Source: Sphingomonadales bacterium
Lineage (GTDB): Bacteria > Pseudomonadota > Alphaproteobacteria > Sphingomonadales > Sphingomonadaceae
Reading direction: 5' to 3'
Length of the DNA stretch: 21,133 nucleotides
Assembly: GCA_018971065.1 (NCBI GenBank)
Contig: JAGWVC010000069.1
Coordinates: 1-21,133, forward strand
The stretch's first letter is position 1; every line of letters begins with the position of its first letter. Below, in pieces: positions 1-6,288 of this stretch. The notes below the pieces were generated by a model. That model was not told the origin of the DNA. It saw only the letters and a list, made by a program, of their open reading frames with translations, and searched no databases. The position numbers and the translations under genes were made by a program.

Positions 1-40
1 TCACCGTCCACTCGAAATCCGTCAGATCAAAACGTGCCAT
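1..40 (-). CDS. IS5-like transposase, N-terminal 13 residues only (continues past the window start)
   Basis: Reading leftward from an ATG at 40-38, the first codons give MARFDLTDFEWTV and the frame is still open at the window edge. This opening (MARFDLTD-EW-V) is the usual N-terminus of IS5-family transposases of the DDE type common in sphingomonads and rhizobia. A ribosome binding site (AGGAG, about 5-10 bases before the ATG) supports the start. Only 13 residues are visible, so no catalytic residue can be checked and the family call rests on the N-terminal motif. The start lies about 75 bases inside the presumed end of the element, as is usual for this family. Confidence 0.6.
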   Translation of the reverse strand, partial: MARFDLTDFEWTV

Positions 41-114
41 CTCCAGCTCCTGTCGCGGGAAGGCACTGAATCAAATCTCAAGCACTTTGGGAATCCCATT
101 TATGGGTATGCATC
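1..114 (-). mobile_element. End fragment of an IS5-like insertion sequence
   Basis: The stretch contains the 5' end of an IS5-like transposase and about 75 bases of non-coding sequence leading to a CTAG at 115-118. It is less GC-rich than the chromosomal genes and contains a short dyad, CCCAT-TT-ATGGG at 95-106. I infer that the element ends near position 113-114 because IS5-type elements insert at C(T/A)AG-like sites and a CTAG follows directly. The other end lies outside the window, so the terminal repeats cannot be confirmed. Confidence 0.5.
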
Positions 115-119
115 CTAGA
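114..119. repeat. Left copy of target-site duplication CCTAGA
   Basis: CCTAGA here matches CCTAGA at 1122-1127, immediately outside both terminal repeats. The sequence fits the NCTAGN preference known for IS481. Confidence 0.9.
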
Positions 120-142
120 TGTTTGGTCCCAGCATGTGATGG
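120..142 (+). repeat. Left terminal inverted repeat of the IS481-family element
   Basis: These 23 bp are the exact reverse complement of 1099-1121, with no mismatches. The repeat begins TGTTTGGTCCCAGC. Confidence 0.95.
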
Positions 143-175
143 TGTAAATTTGTCACCGTCGCAGCGGAGGGACCT

Positions 176-1126
176 ATGGGGCAGATTCTACACGGCAGCG
201 CCAAGACCACGCACGCCATTCGAGGCGAGCTACAGCGATCGCAAGCTTCGGTCGCGAGCCTCGCGAAGCGATACGGGATCAACGAGAAGACCGTCCTGAA
301 GTGGCGCCATCGGCAGTCTGTGGAGGACATGCCAATGGGGCCTAAAGAACGCCGCAGCACCGTGCTTTCGCCGATGGAAGAGGCTGCCATCGTTGCGCTG
401 CGCGTGCAGGCGCGCCTGCCACTGGACGACGTTTACATCGCGTTGAAGGACGTGATCCCGCAACTGACGCGCTCGTCGCTGCACCGCTGCCTGCAACGGC
501 ATGGTATCAGCCGCCTGCCCAAAGCTGACCGAGAGAAGCCAAAGAAGTTCAGGGATTACGCAATCGGCTACTTCCACATCGACATCGCCGAACTGCGTTA
601 CGAGGGCGGCAAAGGCTTCCTGTTCGTCGCGGTGGACCGCACCTCAAAGCTGGTCTTTGCCCGCATCTACCGCAAGGCCACCAAGCTGGCTGCCGCCGCC
701 TTCCTCAAGGTTCTGGTCAAGACCGTGCCCTACAGGATCCACACCATCCTGACCGACAATGGCGTCCAGTTCGTCGATCGCTATCAAGGGGTCTCGCAAA
801 CCTGGATCGGCCACATCTTCGGGCGCACCTGCCAGGGCAACGGCATCGAGCATCGCCTCACAAAACCCTACCACCCCTGGACCAACGGCCAGGCCGAACG
901 CATGGTCAGGACGATCAAGGAGGCGACCGTCAAATCCTTCCATTACGCCTCGATCCAGGAGCTGCGACGACACGTCAGCGACTGGCTGATCGCCTACAAC
1001 TTCGCCAAGCAGCTCAAGGCTCTGAGGTTCAGGACGCCATACCAGGCCATCGATGAACTCTGGAAATCAAAGCCCGATGTCTTTATCGTCAAACCCAGCC
1101 ATCACATGCTGGGACCAAACACCTAG
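176..1126 (+). CDS. IS481-family transposase (DDE type)
   Basis: A 316-residue transposase, normal in length for the family. An N-terminal helix-turn-helix lies at about residues 20-45 (RSQASVASLAKRYGINEKTV), followed by an integrase-like catalytic core. The likely DDE triad is D136 (in FHIDIAEL), D194 (in LTDNG) and E241 (in NGQAERMVR). The start is ATG 176 with GGAGGG about 6 bases upstream, just inside the left terminal repeat. The frame runs through the right terminal repeat: the codon for T316 straddles the element boundary (A from the IS, CC from the target) and the TAG stop comes from the CTAG core of the target. No frameshift or early stop is seen, so the enzyme is probably functional. 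Confidence 0.95.
   Translation: MGQILHGSAKTTHAIRGELQRSQASVASLAKRYGINEKTVLKWRHRQSVEDMPMGPKERRSTVLSPMEEAAIVALRVQARLPLDDVYIALKDVIPQLTRSSLHRCLQRHGISRLPKADREKPKKFRDYAIGYFHIDIAELRYEGGKGFLFVAVDRTSKLVFARIYRKATKLAAAAFLKVLVKTVPYRIHTILTDNGVQFVDRYQGVSQTWIGHIFGRTCQGNGIEHRLTKPYHPWTNGQAERMVRTIKEATVKSFHYASIQELRRHVSDWLIAYNFAKQLKALRFRTPYQAIDELWKSKPDVFIVKPSHHMLGPNT
1099..1121 (-). repeat. Right terminal inverted repeat of the IS481-family element
   Basis: A perfect 23-bp match to the left repeat in inverted orientation. It also encodes the last residues of the transposase (SHHMLGPN), so the coding frame runs through the element end. Confidence 0.95.
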
Positions 1127-1127
1127 A
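1122..1127. repeat. Right copy of target-site duplication CCTAGA; supplies the transposase stop codon
   Basis: Direct repeat of 114-119. The TAG at 1124-1126 is in frame with the transposase and is its stop codon, so translation ends in host DNA. Confidence 0.9.
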
Positions 1128-1229
1128 GTGCGATGACAAAAAGTGGGAACCGGTTTTTGTCAATAAATCGCACGGCAACAATAGCTAGAGCATGATGACA
1201 TTGGTCAATCCAATGTCATCATGCTCTAG
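1124..1229. repeat. Composite RIME-like palindromic repeat pair bounded by CTAG
   Basis: Two dyads lie side by side between the IS and thiSG. The first (1128-1173) has arms GTGCGAT-GACAAAAA (1128-1142) and TTTTTGTC-ATCGCAC (1154-1173, with a 5-base AATAA insertion in the right arm) around a GTGGGAACCGG centre. The second (1185-1229) is perfect, with 20-bp arms and a 5-base loop. CTAG occurs at the left edge, at 1185 and at 1226. The form AGAG(T/C)...ACAAAAAGTG-GA-CCGGTTTTTGT resembles the alphaproteobacterial intergenic RIME elements, which have a similar AAAAGTG...CGGTTTT core flanked by GAGCATGATG arms. The match to RIME is from memory, not from a search. Confidence 0.6.
1185..1229. terminator. 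Perfect 20-bp-arm hairpin overlapping the thiSG stop codon
   Basis: Left arm CTAGAGCATGATGACATTGG (1185-1204), loop TCAAT (1205-1209), exact complementary right arm 1210-1229. The stop codon of thiSG (TAG on the minus strand, 1228-1226) is the CTAG of the right arm, so the gene ends inside the hairpin. No T-run follows, so if it ends transcripts it does so inefficiently. It may rather be a dispersed repeat that stabilises the 3' end of the mRNA. Confidence 0.5.
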
Positions 1230-2239
1230 ATCAGCCCGGCCAGCGGGCTTGATGGATCGGCATACTTGCGCGTGGCCATGCGCCCGGCCAGATAGGCCTC
1301 GCGCCCGGCTTCCACGGCGAGCTTCATCGCGCGAGCCATGCGGATCGGATCGCGCGCCTCGGCGATCGCGGTGTTCATCAGCACGCCGTCGCAGCCCAGT
1401 TCCATTGCCACCGCCGCGTCGCTGGCGGTGCCGACCCCGGCATCGACCAGTACCGGCACCGAAGCGCCCTCGACGATCAGGCGCACGGTGACGCGGTTCT
1501 GGATGCCCAGCCCTGAGCCGATCGGCGCGCCCAGCGGCATGATCGCCACCGCGCCGGCGCTTTCGAGCTGCTTGGCGCCGATCGGATCGTCGACGCAATA
1601 GACCATCGGCAGGAAGCCTTCGTTGGCCAGCACTTCGCAGGCCTTCAGCGTCTCGCGCATGTCCGGGTACAGCGTGCGCGCCTCGCCCAGCACTTCCAGC
1701 TTAACCAGATCCCAGCCGCCGGCCTCGCGCGCCAGGCGCAGGGTGCGGATGGCGTCGTCGGCGGTGAAGCAGCCGGCGGTGTTGGGCAGGTAGGTGATCT
1801 GCTTCGGGTCGATGAAGTCGGTCAGCATCGGCGCGTTGCGATCGCTGACATTGACGCGGCGGACCGCGACGGTGACGATCTCGGCGCCCGATGCGGCCAC
1901 GGCGGCCGCGTTCTGGGCGAAATCCTTGTACTTGCCGGTGCCGACGATCAGCCGCGAACGGAAGGTGCGGCCGGCGACGGTCCAGGTGTCATCAGCGGCA
2001 GGGCTGTCATGATCCCCGCCGCCGACGAAGTGGACGATTTCCAGCACGTCGCCGTCGGCCAGGACGACATCGGCCAGCGTCGATCGCGGCGCGATCTCGC
2101 CATTGCGTTCCACCGCCACCTTGGCCGGGGCCAGTTCGAGCTGGTGGACAAGGTCGGCCAGGGTGCTGCCGTCGGCGATGCGGCGCGGCTCACCGTTGAC
2201 GGTGAGGCGGATTTCGGTGGTGGTCGTGGTGCTGGTCAT
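1226..2239 (-). CDS. thiG: Fused sulfur carrier ThiS - thiazole synthase ThiG
   Basis: A 337-residue fusion for the thiazole branch of thiamine synthesis. Residues 9-75 are the ThiS ubiquitin-like sulfur carrier, ending in EIVHFVGGG (glycines 73-75). A short polar linker (DHDSPAADD) follows, then ThiG from about residue 85 to the end. ThiG condenses 1-deoxyxylulose 5-phosphate, dehydroglycine and ThiS thiocarboxylate. K180 in LVKLEVLGE is the expected Schiff-base lysine, and the phosphate-binding glycine loops ([22 protein letters not shown]) are intact. I start at ATG 2239 because ThiS homology begins right after it; a longer frame to 2326 only overlaps the upstream gene. No TPP riboswitch is visible in the 40 bases before it. 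Fused ThiSG proteins are known in some proteobacteria; how the internal Gly-Gly is activated is the open point. Confidence 0.93.
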   Translation of the reverse strand: MTSTTTTTEIRLTVNGEPRRIADGSTLADLVHQLELAPAKVAVERNGEIAPRSTLADVVLADGDVLEIVHFVGGGDHDSPAADDTWTVAGRTFRSRLIVGTGKYKDFAQNAAAVAASGAEIVTVAVRRVNVSDRNAPMLTDFIDPKQITYLPNTAGCFTADDAIRTLRLAREAGGWDLVKLEVLGEARTLYPDMRETLKACEVLANEGFLPMVYCVDDPIGAKQLESAGAVAIMPLGAPIGSGLGIQNRVTVRLIVEGASVPVLVDAGVGTASDAAVAMELGCDGVLMNTAIAEARDPIRMARAMKLAVEAGREAYLAGRMATRKYADPSSPLAGLI

Positions 2240-2279
2240 GCCGGTGCAATTAGGGAGCAATGCGCGGCGCTGCAATGAT

Positions 2280-2708
2280 TCAGCGTGGATGACCGGTCCG
2301 CATGTTGAGGACATGCGCGGTGGCAACCAGAGTTACCCCCAGCATCGTCAGCACGGCCTCGCGCGGGCCGTGGCGAACCAGCAGGGCAGAGGCCATCAGC
2401 GCCAGCCCGCTGCCGCCCAGCGCCACCAGGCCAAACCGGCGGTGGCGCGCGACGCCAAGCCCCAGCCCGATCGCGCCGACGACGACCGCCACCGCCAAGC
2501 CGATTTCATGAATCGCGGGATCGAGCAGCACCCCGCCGCCGATTCCCAGCAGCGTGACCAGCACAAGCCCGGAGATGCAATGGACGAGGCAAAGGCCCGA
2601 AACCAGCACGCCGAGCCGATCAAGCCCGCGAACGGGCAGGCCCGAGGACCCGCTGGACCGGGGAAGCAGGCGGTCTGGACTGTATGCGGAAGAATCGTGG
2701 GAGGTCAT
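2280..2708 (-). CDS. MerC-domain integral membrane protein
   Basis: A 142-residue protein with a polar N-terminal tail (residues 1-28) and about four hydrophobic segments (roughly 32-56, 67-87, 92-110, 119-134). The first carries [11 protein letters not shown], with C40, H43 and C44, which resembles the metal-binding cysteine pair of MerC mercury transporters. Chromosomal MerC-like proteins are common in sphingomonads without a mer operon, and none is seen here, so a role in mercury import is not established; handling of another metal is possible. The start ATG 2708 is preceded 15 bases upstream by a strong dyad that could be a metal-responsive operator. thiSG follows 40 bases downstream on the same strand, so the two may be cotranscribed. 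Confidence 0.7.
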   Translation of the reverse strand: MTSHDSSAYSPDRLLPRSSGSSGLPVRGLDRLGVLVSGLCLVHCISGLVLVTLLGIGGGVLLDPAIHEIGLAVAVVVGAIGLGLGVARHRRFGLVALGGSGLALMASALLVRHGPREAVLTMLGVTLVATAHVLNMRTGHPR

Positions 2709-2722
2709 GTGGGTATGAACTT

Positions 2723-2739
2723 ATGATATGTTGTATCAT
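2723..2739. promoter_or_regulatory. Candidate operator dyad upstream of the MerC-like gene
   Basis: ATGATA-TGTTG-TATCAT, perfect 6-bp arms with a 5-base spacer, in an AT-rich island 15-31 bases before the MerC-like start. The architecture and composition resemble Fur/Zur-type metalloregulator boxes. That assignment is inference. The ctaA start is 127 bases away on the other side. Confidence 0.4.
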
Positions 2740-2865
2740 TGCGCAAGGCCGTCAAAATGGCCAGTCCGCCAGGACAAGGCTTGCGCTTGGCACAAGCTGG
2801 CTTAGACAACGCGGCGAAGGAGATCGGACGGCTACGGCGATCGCGACCGGAAAGGGGCGAATCGA

Positions 2866-3927
2866 ATGAATTCGGGTGAAGGCATTGCGGCAGGACGGCC
2901 CCGGGCGGTGGCGCGCTGGCTGCTGGCCGTCGCGCTGCTGGTCATGGCGATGGTCGTTGTCGGCGGCATTACCCGGCTGACCGAATCAGGCGTGTCGATC
3001 ACCGAATGGAAGCCGGTGACCGGCGCCATCCCGCCGCTCACGCAGGCGGACTGGCAGGCCGAGTTCGACGCCTATCGCCATACCCCGCAGTTCCTCCGCA
3101 TCAATGGTCCGGCGGGGATGACCCTGGCCGACTACAAGCTGATCTTCTTCTGGGAATGGCTGCACCGCCTGCTGGCGCGGCTGGTCGGCGTGGTCTTCGC
3201 CGGCGGTCTGGCCTGGTTCTGGATCAGGCGGCAGGTTCCCGCGGGGTACAAGCCGCGGCTGCTGTTCCTGCTGGCGCTGGGCGGGCTGCAGGGGGCGATC
3301 GGCTGGTGGATGGTCAAGTCCGGCATCGTCAACGACGTCAAGGTCAGCCATTTCCGCCTGGCGACTCACCTGCTGGTGGCGCTGACCACGCTGGCGGCGC
3401 TGGTGTGGACCGCGCTGGACCTGCGCGCGCTGGCGCGGGGCGAGGGCAAGGCACGGATGACCGGCTTCGGTGTGTTCGTGCTGGCGGTGCTGCTGGGGCA
3501 ACTGTTCTATGGCGCGTTGATGGCGGGCCTGCGCGCCGGCCATGTCGCGGCCGGCCCGTGGTTTGCCTGGTCGAACTGGCCGTTGATGCAGGGCCGGTTC
3601 TTCCCGGCGGGAATCGACTGGACGCAGGGCGCGGTGCACGCGCTGTTGTATGACCCGTTCCTCGTGCATTTCGTGCATCGCTGGTGGGCGGTGGTCGTGG
3701 TGATCGTGCTGACCGTGCTGGGCCGCCGCTTGCGGCGCCTGCGGCTGCGTCCGGTGTCGATTGCGCTGCACAGCGTGTTCGGAACCCAGTTCCTGCTGGG
3801 TGTGGCCACGGTGATGAGCGGCATCGGCCTGGGCATCGCGGTGCTGCACCAGTTGGGCGGGGCTGCGCTCGTCGCGGTCTGCACCTGGAGCGTTCATGCC
3901 CTGGGCCGCGAAAGGCGGCAGGCGTGA
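2866..3927 (+). CDS. ctaA: Heme A synthase, COX15/CtaA family
   Basis: A 353-residue, eight-helix inner-membrane enzyme that oxidises the C8 methyl of heme O to the formyl group of heme A for aa3-type cytochrome oxidase. The first segment with VVGGITRLTESGVSITEWKP (residues 31-50) is the family signature. Expected heme-ligand histidines are H100 (FFWEWLHR), H168 (FRLATHL), H271 (HFVHRWW) and H328 (AVLHQLGG), one pair in each four-helix half; E97 also fits. The start ATG 2866 has AAAGGGG about 10 bases upstream. The 157-base gap before it (2709-2865) holds the MerC-side dyad and no clear promoter I can assign to ctaA. Cysteine pairs of the Bacillus type are absent, as expected for the proteobacterial/mitochondrial class. 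Confidence 0.95.
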   Translation: MNSGEGIAAGRPRAVARWLLAVALLVMAMVVVGGITRLTESGVSITEWKPVTGAIPPLTQADWQAEFDAYRHTPQFLRINGPAGMTLADYKLIFFWEWLHRLLARLVGVVFAGGLAWFWIRRQVPAGYKPRLLFLLALGGLQGAIGWWMVKSGIVNDVKVSHFRLATHLLVALTTLAALVWTALDLRALARGEGKARMTGFGVFVLAVLLGQLFYGALMAGLRAGHVAAGPWFAWSNWPLMQGRFFPAGIDWTQGAVHALLYDPFLVHFVHRWWAVVVVIVLTVLGRRLRRLRLRPVSIALHSVFGTQFLLGVATVMSGIGLGIAVLHQLGGAALVAVCTWSVHALGRERRQA

Positions 3928-3982
3928 GCGCGGTGCTGTTGGCCAGCCCGGCAGCATCCGCCCGGTCGCAGGTCTTGCCGCA

Positions 3983-4726
3983 ATGACGCGCCGCACCGCC
4001 ATCGGTCGGGTGCGGCGCCGGCTTCTTGCCGAAGGCGTGGCTGCGGGCATGATCGCGCTGGCCACCGCGCAGGCCTTGCCGTTGCAGGCCGCAGGCCGCG
4101 CGGGGTTCGAGGCGCCGGTCGGCGAACACTTCCTGACACGGGTGGTGCGGCTCCAGCTCAGTGACGGCGCGATGCTGGTGGCCACCCGGCGCTATGCGAT
4201 CGAGTTCGTGGCCGAGCCGGGCGGCTACCGGGTCAACGGCCGCCAGATCGACGTGGAAATCGATGCGCCGGCTCGGCTCGGCGCGCTCGCCGCGATCGAG
4301 CGGTCGCGCCGGGATGACGCGATGTTCCCGATGCATCTCGATTCGCATGGACAGATCGTCGCGTTCGGGTCGGGTTACGGCTGGAACGAGCTGTCGCAGA
4401 CCCAGTCGGCGTTGCAGACGGTGGAGCACACCATCACCCGGTCGCCGATCGCGCAGGATGAACGCTTGCAGGCGTTGCAATCGGCACGGATGATCGCGGA
4501 ACGTATCACCCACTGGCCGCGCGAGCTGTTTCGTCCACAGGGTGGAACCACGACGGAGACGCGCAATTTCACGCTTCCCGACGGTGGCAGCGGCGTGGTC
4601 ACGATCGCGATGATTGCCGATACGCGCGGGTCAACGCTGTCCTCGCTCGAACGCGTGGTGACAACCCGTTCGGGCGGTGAAACCCGGATCAACGCCGAGG
4701 AGTGGCGGCTGATGGCGGCGCGCTAG
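3983..4726 (+). CDS. Predicted exported protein of unknown function
   Basis: I do not recognise a family. From ATG 3983 the protein has 247 residues and opens with an arginine-rich n-region (MTRRTAIGRVRRR), a hydrophobic stretch (about residues 15-30) and an AQA/QAA-type cleavage region, so it is probably exported. The rest has no membrane segment and looks like a soluble periplasmic protein rich in beta-type stretches. A start at 3896 is possible but would overlap ctaA by 32 bases and bury the signal peptide. It follows ctaA by 55 bases on the same strand and ends before a stem-loop at 4740. A link to cytochrome oxidase assembly is suggested only by position. Confidence 0.7.
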   Translation: MTRRTAIGRVRRRLLAEGVAAGMIALATAQALPLQAAGRAGFEAPVGEHFLTRVVRLQLSDGAMLVATRRYAIEFVAEPGGYRVNGRQIDVEIDAPARLGALAAIERSRRDDAMFPMHLDSHGQIVAFGSGYGWNELSQTQSALQTVEHTITRSPIAQDERLQALQSARMIAERITHWPRELFRPQGGTTTETRNFTLPDGGSGVVTIAMIADTRGSTLSSLERVVTTRSGGETRINAEEWRLMAAR

Positions 4727-4739
4727 GGCACCGAAAATA

Positions 4740-4761
4740 GGGAGGTATTATTTTACCTCCC
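4740..4761 (+). terminator. Stem-loop after the ctaA-linked unknown gene
   Basis: GGGAGGTA (4740-4747), loop TTATTT, TACCTCCC (4754-4761): perfect 8-bp arms. The following bases (TCGATTTGCC) carry only a weak T-run, so termination may be partial. It separates the ctaA unit from rplM. Confidence 0.6.
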
Positions 4762-4780
4762 TCGATTTGCCCCGATTTGC

Positions 4781-4808
4781 TTGACTTTTACGCACCATTT
4801 CGCGAAAG
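4781..4808 (+). promoter_or_regulatory. Possible rplM-rpsI promoter (-35 TTGACT)
   Basis: TTGACT at 4781-4786 resembles a -35 box and lies between the stem-loop and the rplM start in an otherwise gene-free gap. No convincing -10 box is seen at 16-18 bases, so this is a weak call based mainly on position. Confidence 0.3.
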
Positions 4809-4878
4809 CGCCGCGTCCCGCCGGACCGGGGCCGTTCGCGGCCAGGGGATTCGGCGCAATCGAGGGAACAGATCAGCC

Positions 4879-5358
4879 ATGAAGGCGCTCACCAAGATCA
4901 CCCAGTCGGCCAAGCCGGCAGAGGTGGAAAAGAAGTGGCATCTCATCGATGCCGATGGGCTGGTGGTCGGCCGTCTCGCCGTCATCATCGCCAATATCCT
5001 GCGCGGCAAGCACAAGCCGAGCTTCACCCCGCACGTCGATTGCGGCGACCATGTCGTCGTCATCAACGCCGAGAAGGTGAAGTTCACCGGCAACAAGCTG
5101 AAGCAGCAGACCTACTACAAGCACACCGGTTATGCCGGCGGCATCAAGGAAGTCACGGCGGACAAGGTTCTGGCCGGCCGCTTCCCCGAGCGCGTGCTTG
5201 AAAAGGCCGTGGAACGCATGATTCCGCGTGGTCCGCTGGGCCGTGCGCAGATGCGCGCCCTGCATCTCTACGCCGGCACCGAGCACCCGCATGGCGGCAC
5301 CCAGCCGCAGCCGCTCGACGTTGCCAGCCGCAATCGCAAGAACAAGGTGGGTGCCTGA
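4879..5358 (+). CDS. rplM: 50S ribosomal protein L13
   Basis: A 159-residue L13, slightly longer than the about 142 of E. coli. Family signatures are visible: [61 protein letters not shown] and the C-terminal [24 protein letters not shown] segment with [14 protein letters not shown]. It binds 23S rRNA early in large-subunit assembly. The start ATG 4879 ([13 protein letters not shown]) has GAGGGAACAG upstream and matches the usual alphaproteobacterial N-terminus; an upstream in-frame ATG at 4777 sits in the promoter region and is not credible. It overlaps rpsI by one base (TGATG), the standard rplM-rpsI coupling. Confidence 0.97.
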   Translation: MKALTKITQSAKPAEVEKKWHLIDADGLVVGRLAVIIANILRGKHKPSFTPHVDCGDHVVVINAEKVKFTGNKLKQQTYYKHTGYAGGIKEVTADKVLAGRFPERVLEKAVERMIPRGPLGRAQMRALHLYAGTEHPHGGTQPQPLDVASRNRKNKVGA

Positions 5359-5885
5359 TGTCCGATAACACCGTCACCGATCTGGCCGATCTCGCCGCGC
5401 TGACCAGCGCTGCCCCGGCCGCCGACGCTCCCGAAGCCGACGCGCCCGTCATCCGCACCGGCCCCGCCGCGCCGCTGCGCGATCGCGAAGTCGATGCCCA
5501 GGGCCGCTCGTATGCCACCGGCCGCCGCAAGGACGCCGTTGCCCGCGTGTGGATCAAGCCCGGCTCGGGCAAGATCACCATCAACGGCCGCGACCAGGAA
5601 GTGTATTTCGCACGTCCGACGCTGCGTCTCGTCATCAACCAGCCGTTCGGCATTGCCGATCGCTCGGGTCAGTACGACGTTGTCGCCACCGTCAAGGGCG
5701 GCGGGCTTTCGGGCCAGGCCGGCGCGGTCAAGCACGGCATCTCGCAGGCGCTGAGCAAGTTCGAGCCGGCGCTGCGCAGCGTCGTCAAGGCTGCCGGCTT
5801 CCTGACCCGCGACTCGCGCGTCGTCGAACGCAAGAAGTACGGCCGCGCCAAGGCGCGCAAGAGCTTCCAGTTCTCGAAGCGCTGA
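5358..5885 (+). CDS. rpsI: 30S ribosomal protein S9
   Basis: A 175-residue S9. The conserved body starts near residue 50 ([21 protein letters not shown]) and ends with the invariant basic tail [17 protein letters not shown], which reaches the P-site tRNA. The first 48 or so residues are an extra alanine- and aspartate-rich segment ([14 protein letters not shown]) that is absent from E. coli S9 (130 residues). Acidic N-terminal extensions on S9 are common in alphaproteobacteria, so this is unlikely to be a wrong start; the ATG at 5358 also overlaps the rplM stop exactly. It is followed by a strong terminator 24 bases on. Confidence 0.97.
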   Translation: MSDNTVTDLADLAALTSAAPAADAPEADAPVIRTGPAAPLRDREVDAQGRSYATGRRKDAVARVWIKPGSGKITINGRDQEVYFARPTLRLVINQPFGIADRSGQYDVVATVKGGGLSGQAGAVKHGISQALSKFEPALRSVVKAAGFLTRDSRVVERKKYGRAKARKSFQFSKR

Positions 5886-5909
5886 TTTCGCTTTCAGCCG
5901 ATTTGGAAG

Positions 5910-5937
5910 AAGGGGGTCGGAAACTGCCCCCTTTTTT
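5910..5937 (+). terminator. Rho-independent terminator after rpsI
   Basis: AAGGGGG (5910-5916), a 10-base loop, CCCCCTT (5927-5933) and a run of six T (5932-5937). This is a textbook intrinsic terminator for the rplM-rpsI transcript. On the other strand the stem has no good T-run, so it would act weakly for the convergent 113-residue gene. Confidence 0.9.
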
Positions 5938-5946
5938 CATGCGTCG

Positions 5947-6288
5947 CTACAATCCGGCGGGCTCGTGAGTCAGCACCGACTCGCGCCGGTCCAGCATGTG
6001 CGCGGCTTCGCCCGCCCCGCGAATTTCGACCGCCATTGCCACGTGCGCATAACTGAGCAGCAGCCGCGCCAGGCGCTGTTCGCGTTCGTCCAGTTGGTCC
6101 AGCGGCTTTTCGTCGAGTTTGGCCAGCGCGCCGGGAACCAGTCCGCGCGCGGCGGCGTGGAAGGCCAGGCGTTGTTCGGGCGTGCTCTCGTCACGCAATT
6201 TCGCCCGCGCGGCGATGCCGGATGCATCCCATTGCGCCACGAACGGTTCCAGCGCTTCGTAGCCCGGCGGCAGCAGCCCCGCGTTCAT
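5947..6288 (-). CDS. 113-residue protein of unknown function coupled to a Rieske oxygenase
   Basis: I do not recognise a family. From ATG 6288 it gives MNAGLLPPGYEALEPF, a mostly helical, charge-rich, soluble protein without cysteines, signal peptide or membrane segment. Its ATG overlaps the Rieske stop codon (ATGA, 6288-6285), so translation is almost certainly coupled and the proteins are probably needed in similar amounts. The frame stays open upstream to 6747 within the Rieske gene, but that part is only the opposite-phase reading of real coding sequence. Position suggests an accessory or small subunit for the oxygenase; the sequence does not look like the NTF2-like beta subunit of ring-hydroxylating dioxygenases, so that role is not claimed. 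Confidence 0.75.
   Translation of the reverse strand: MNAGLLPPGYEALEPFVAQWDASGIAARAKLRDESTPEQRLAFHAAARGLVPGALAKLDEKPLDQLDEREQRLARLLLSYAHVAMAVEIRGAGEAAHMLDRRESVLTHEPAGL

Larger units (their letters stand above)
120..1121 (+). mobile_element. Complete IS481-family insertion sequence, 1,002 bp
   Basis: The element is bounded by perfect 23-bp terminal inverted repeats: the left one starts TGTTTGGTCCCAGCATGTGA at 120 and the right one is its exact complement ending at 1121. The bases just outside match as a direct repeat, CCTAGA at 114-119 and 1122-1127, which is a 6-bp target duplication. IS481 elements are known to prefer NCTAGN targets, and this site fits exactly. The single gene inside encodes an intact transposase. 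Perfect ends, intact duplication and an undamaged gene suggest a recent and possibly still active insertion. Confidence 0.95.

Noticed and set aside
2240..2279. TPP riboswitch before thiSG
   Set aside because: The gap is only 40 bases and contains no CUGAGA-type thi-box core, so a riboswitch does not fit there.
2280..2708. Mercury resistance operon
   Set aside because: Only a MerC-like membrane protein is present; no merR, merT, merP or merA is found in the window.
2103..2726. 207-codon plus-strand frame across thiSG and the MerC-like gene
   Set aside because: It has no domain, is low-complexity (Gln/Arg/Ala/Pro), and opposes two genes supported by homology.
3924..3986. GTG overlapping the ctaA stop as start of the next gene
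   Set aside because: That GTG is in a different frame from the exported protein and hits a stop at 3984-3986 after 20 codons.
2986..4185. 399-codon open frame antisense to ctaA
   Set aside because: ctaA on the plus strand has all family motifs; the antisense product is Arg/Gln/His-rich without hydrophobic or domain pattern.
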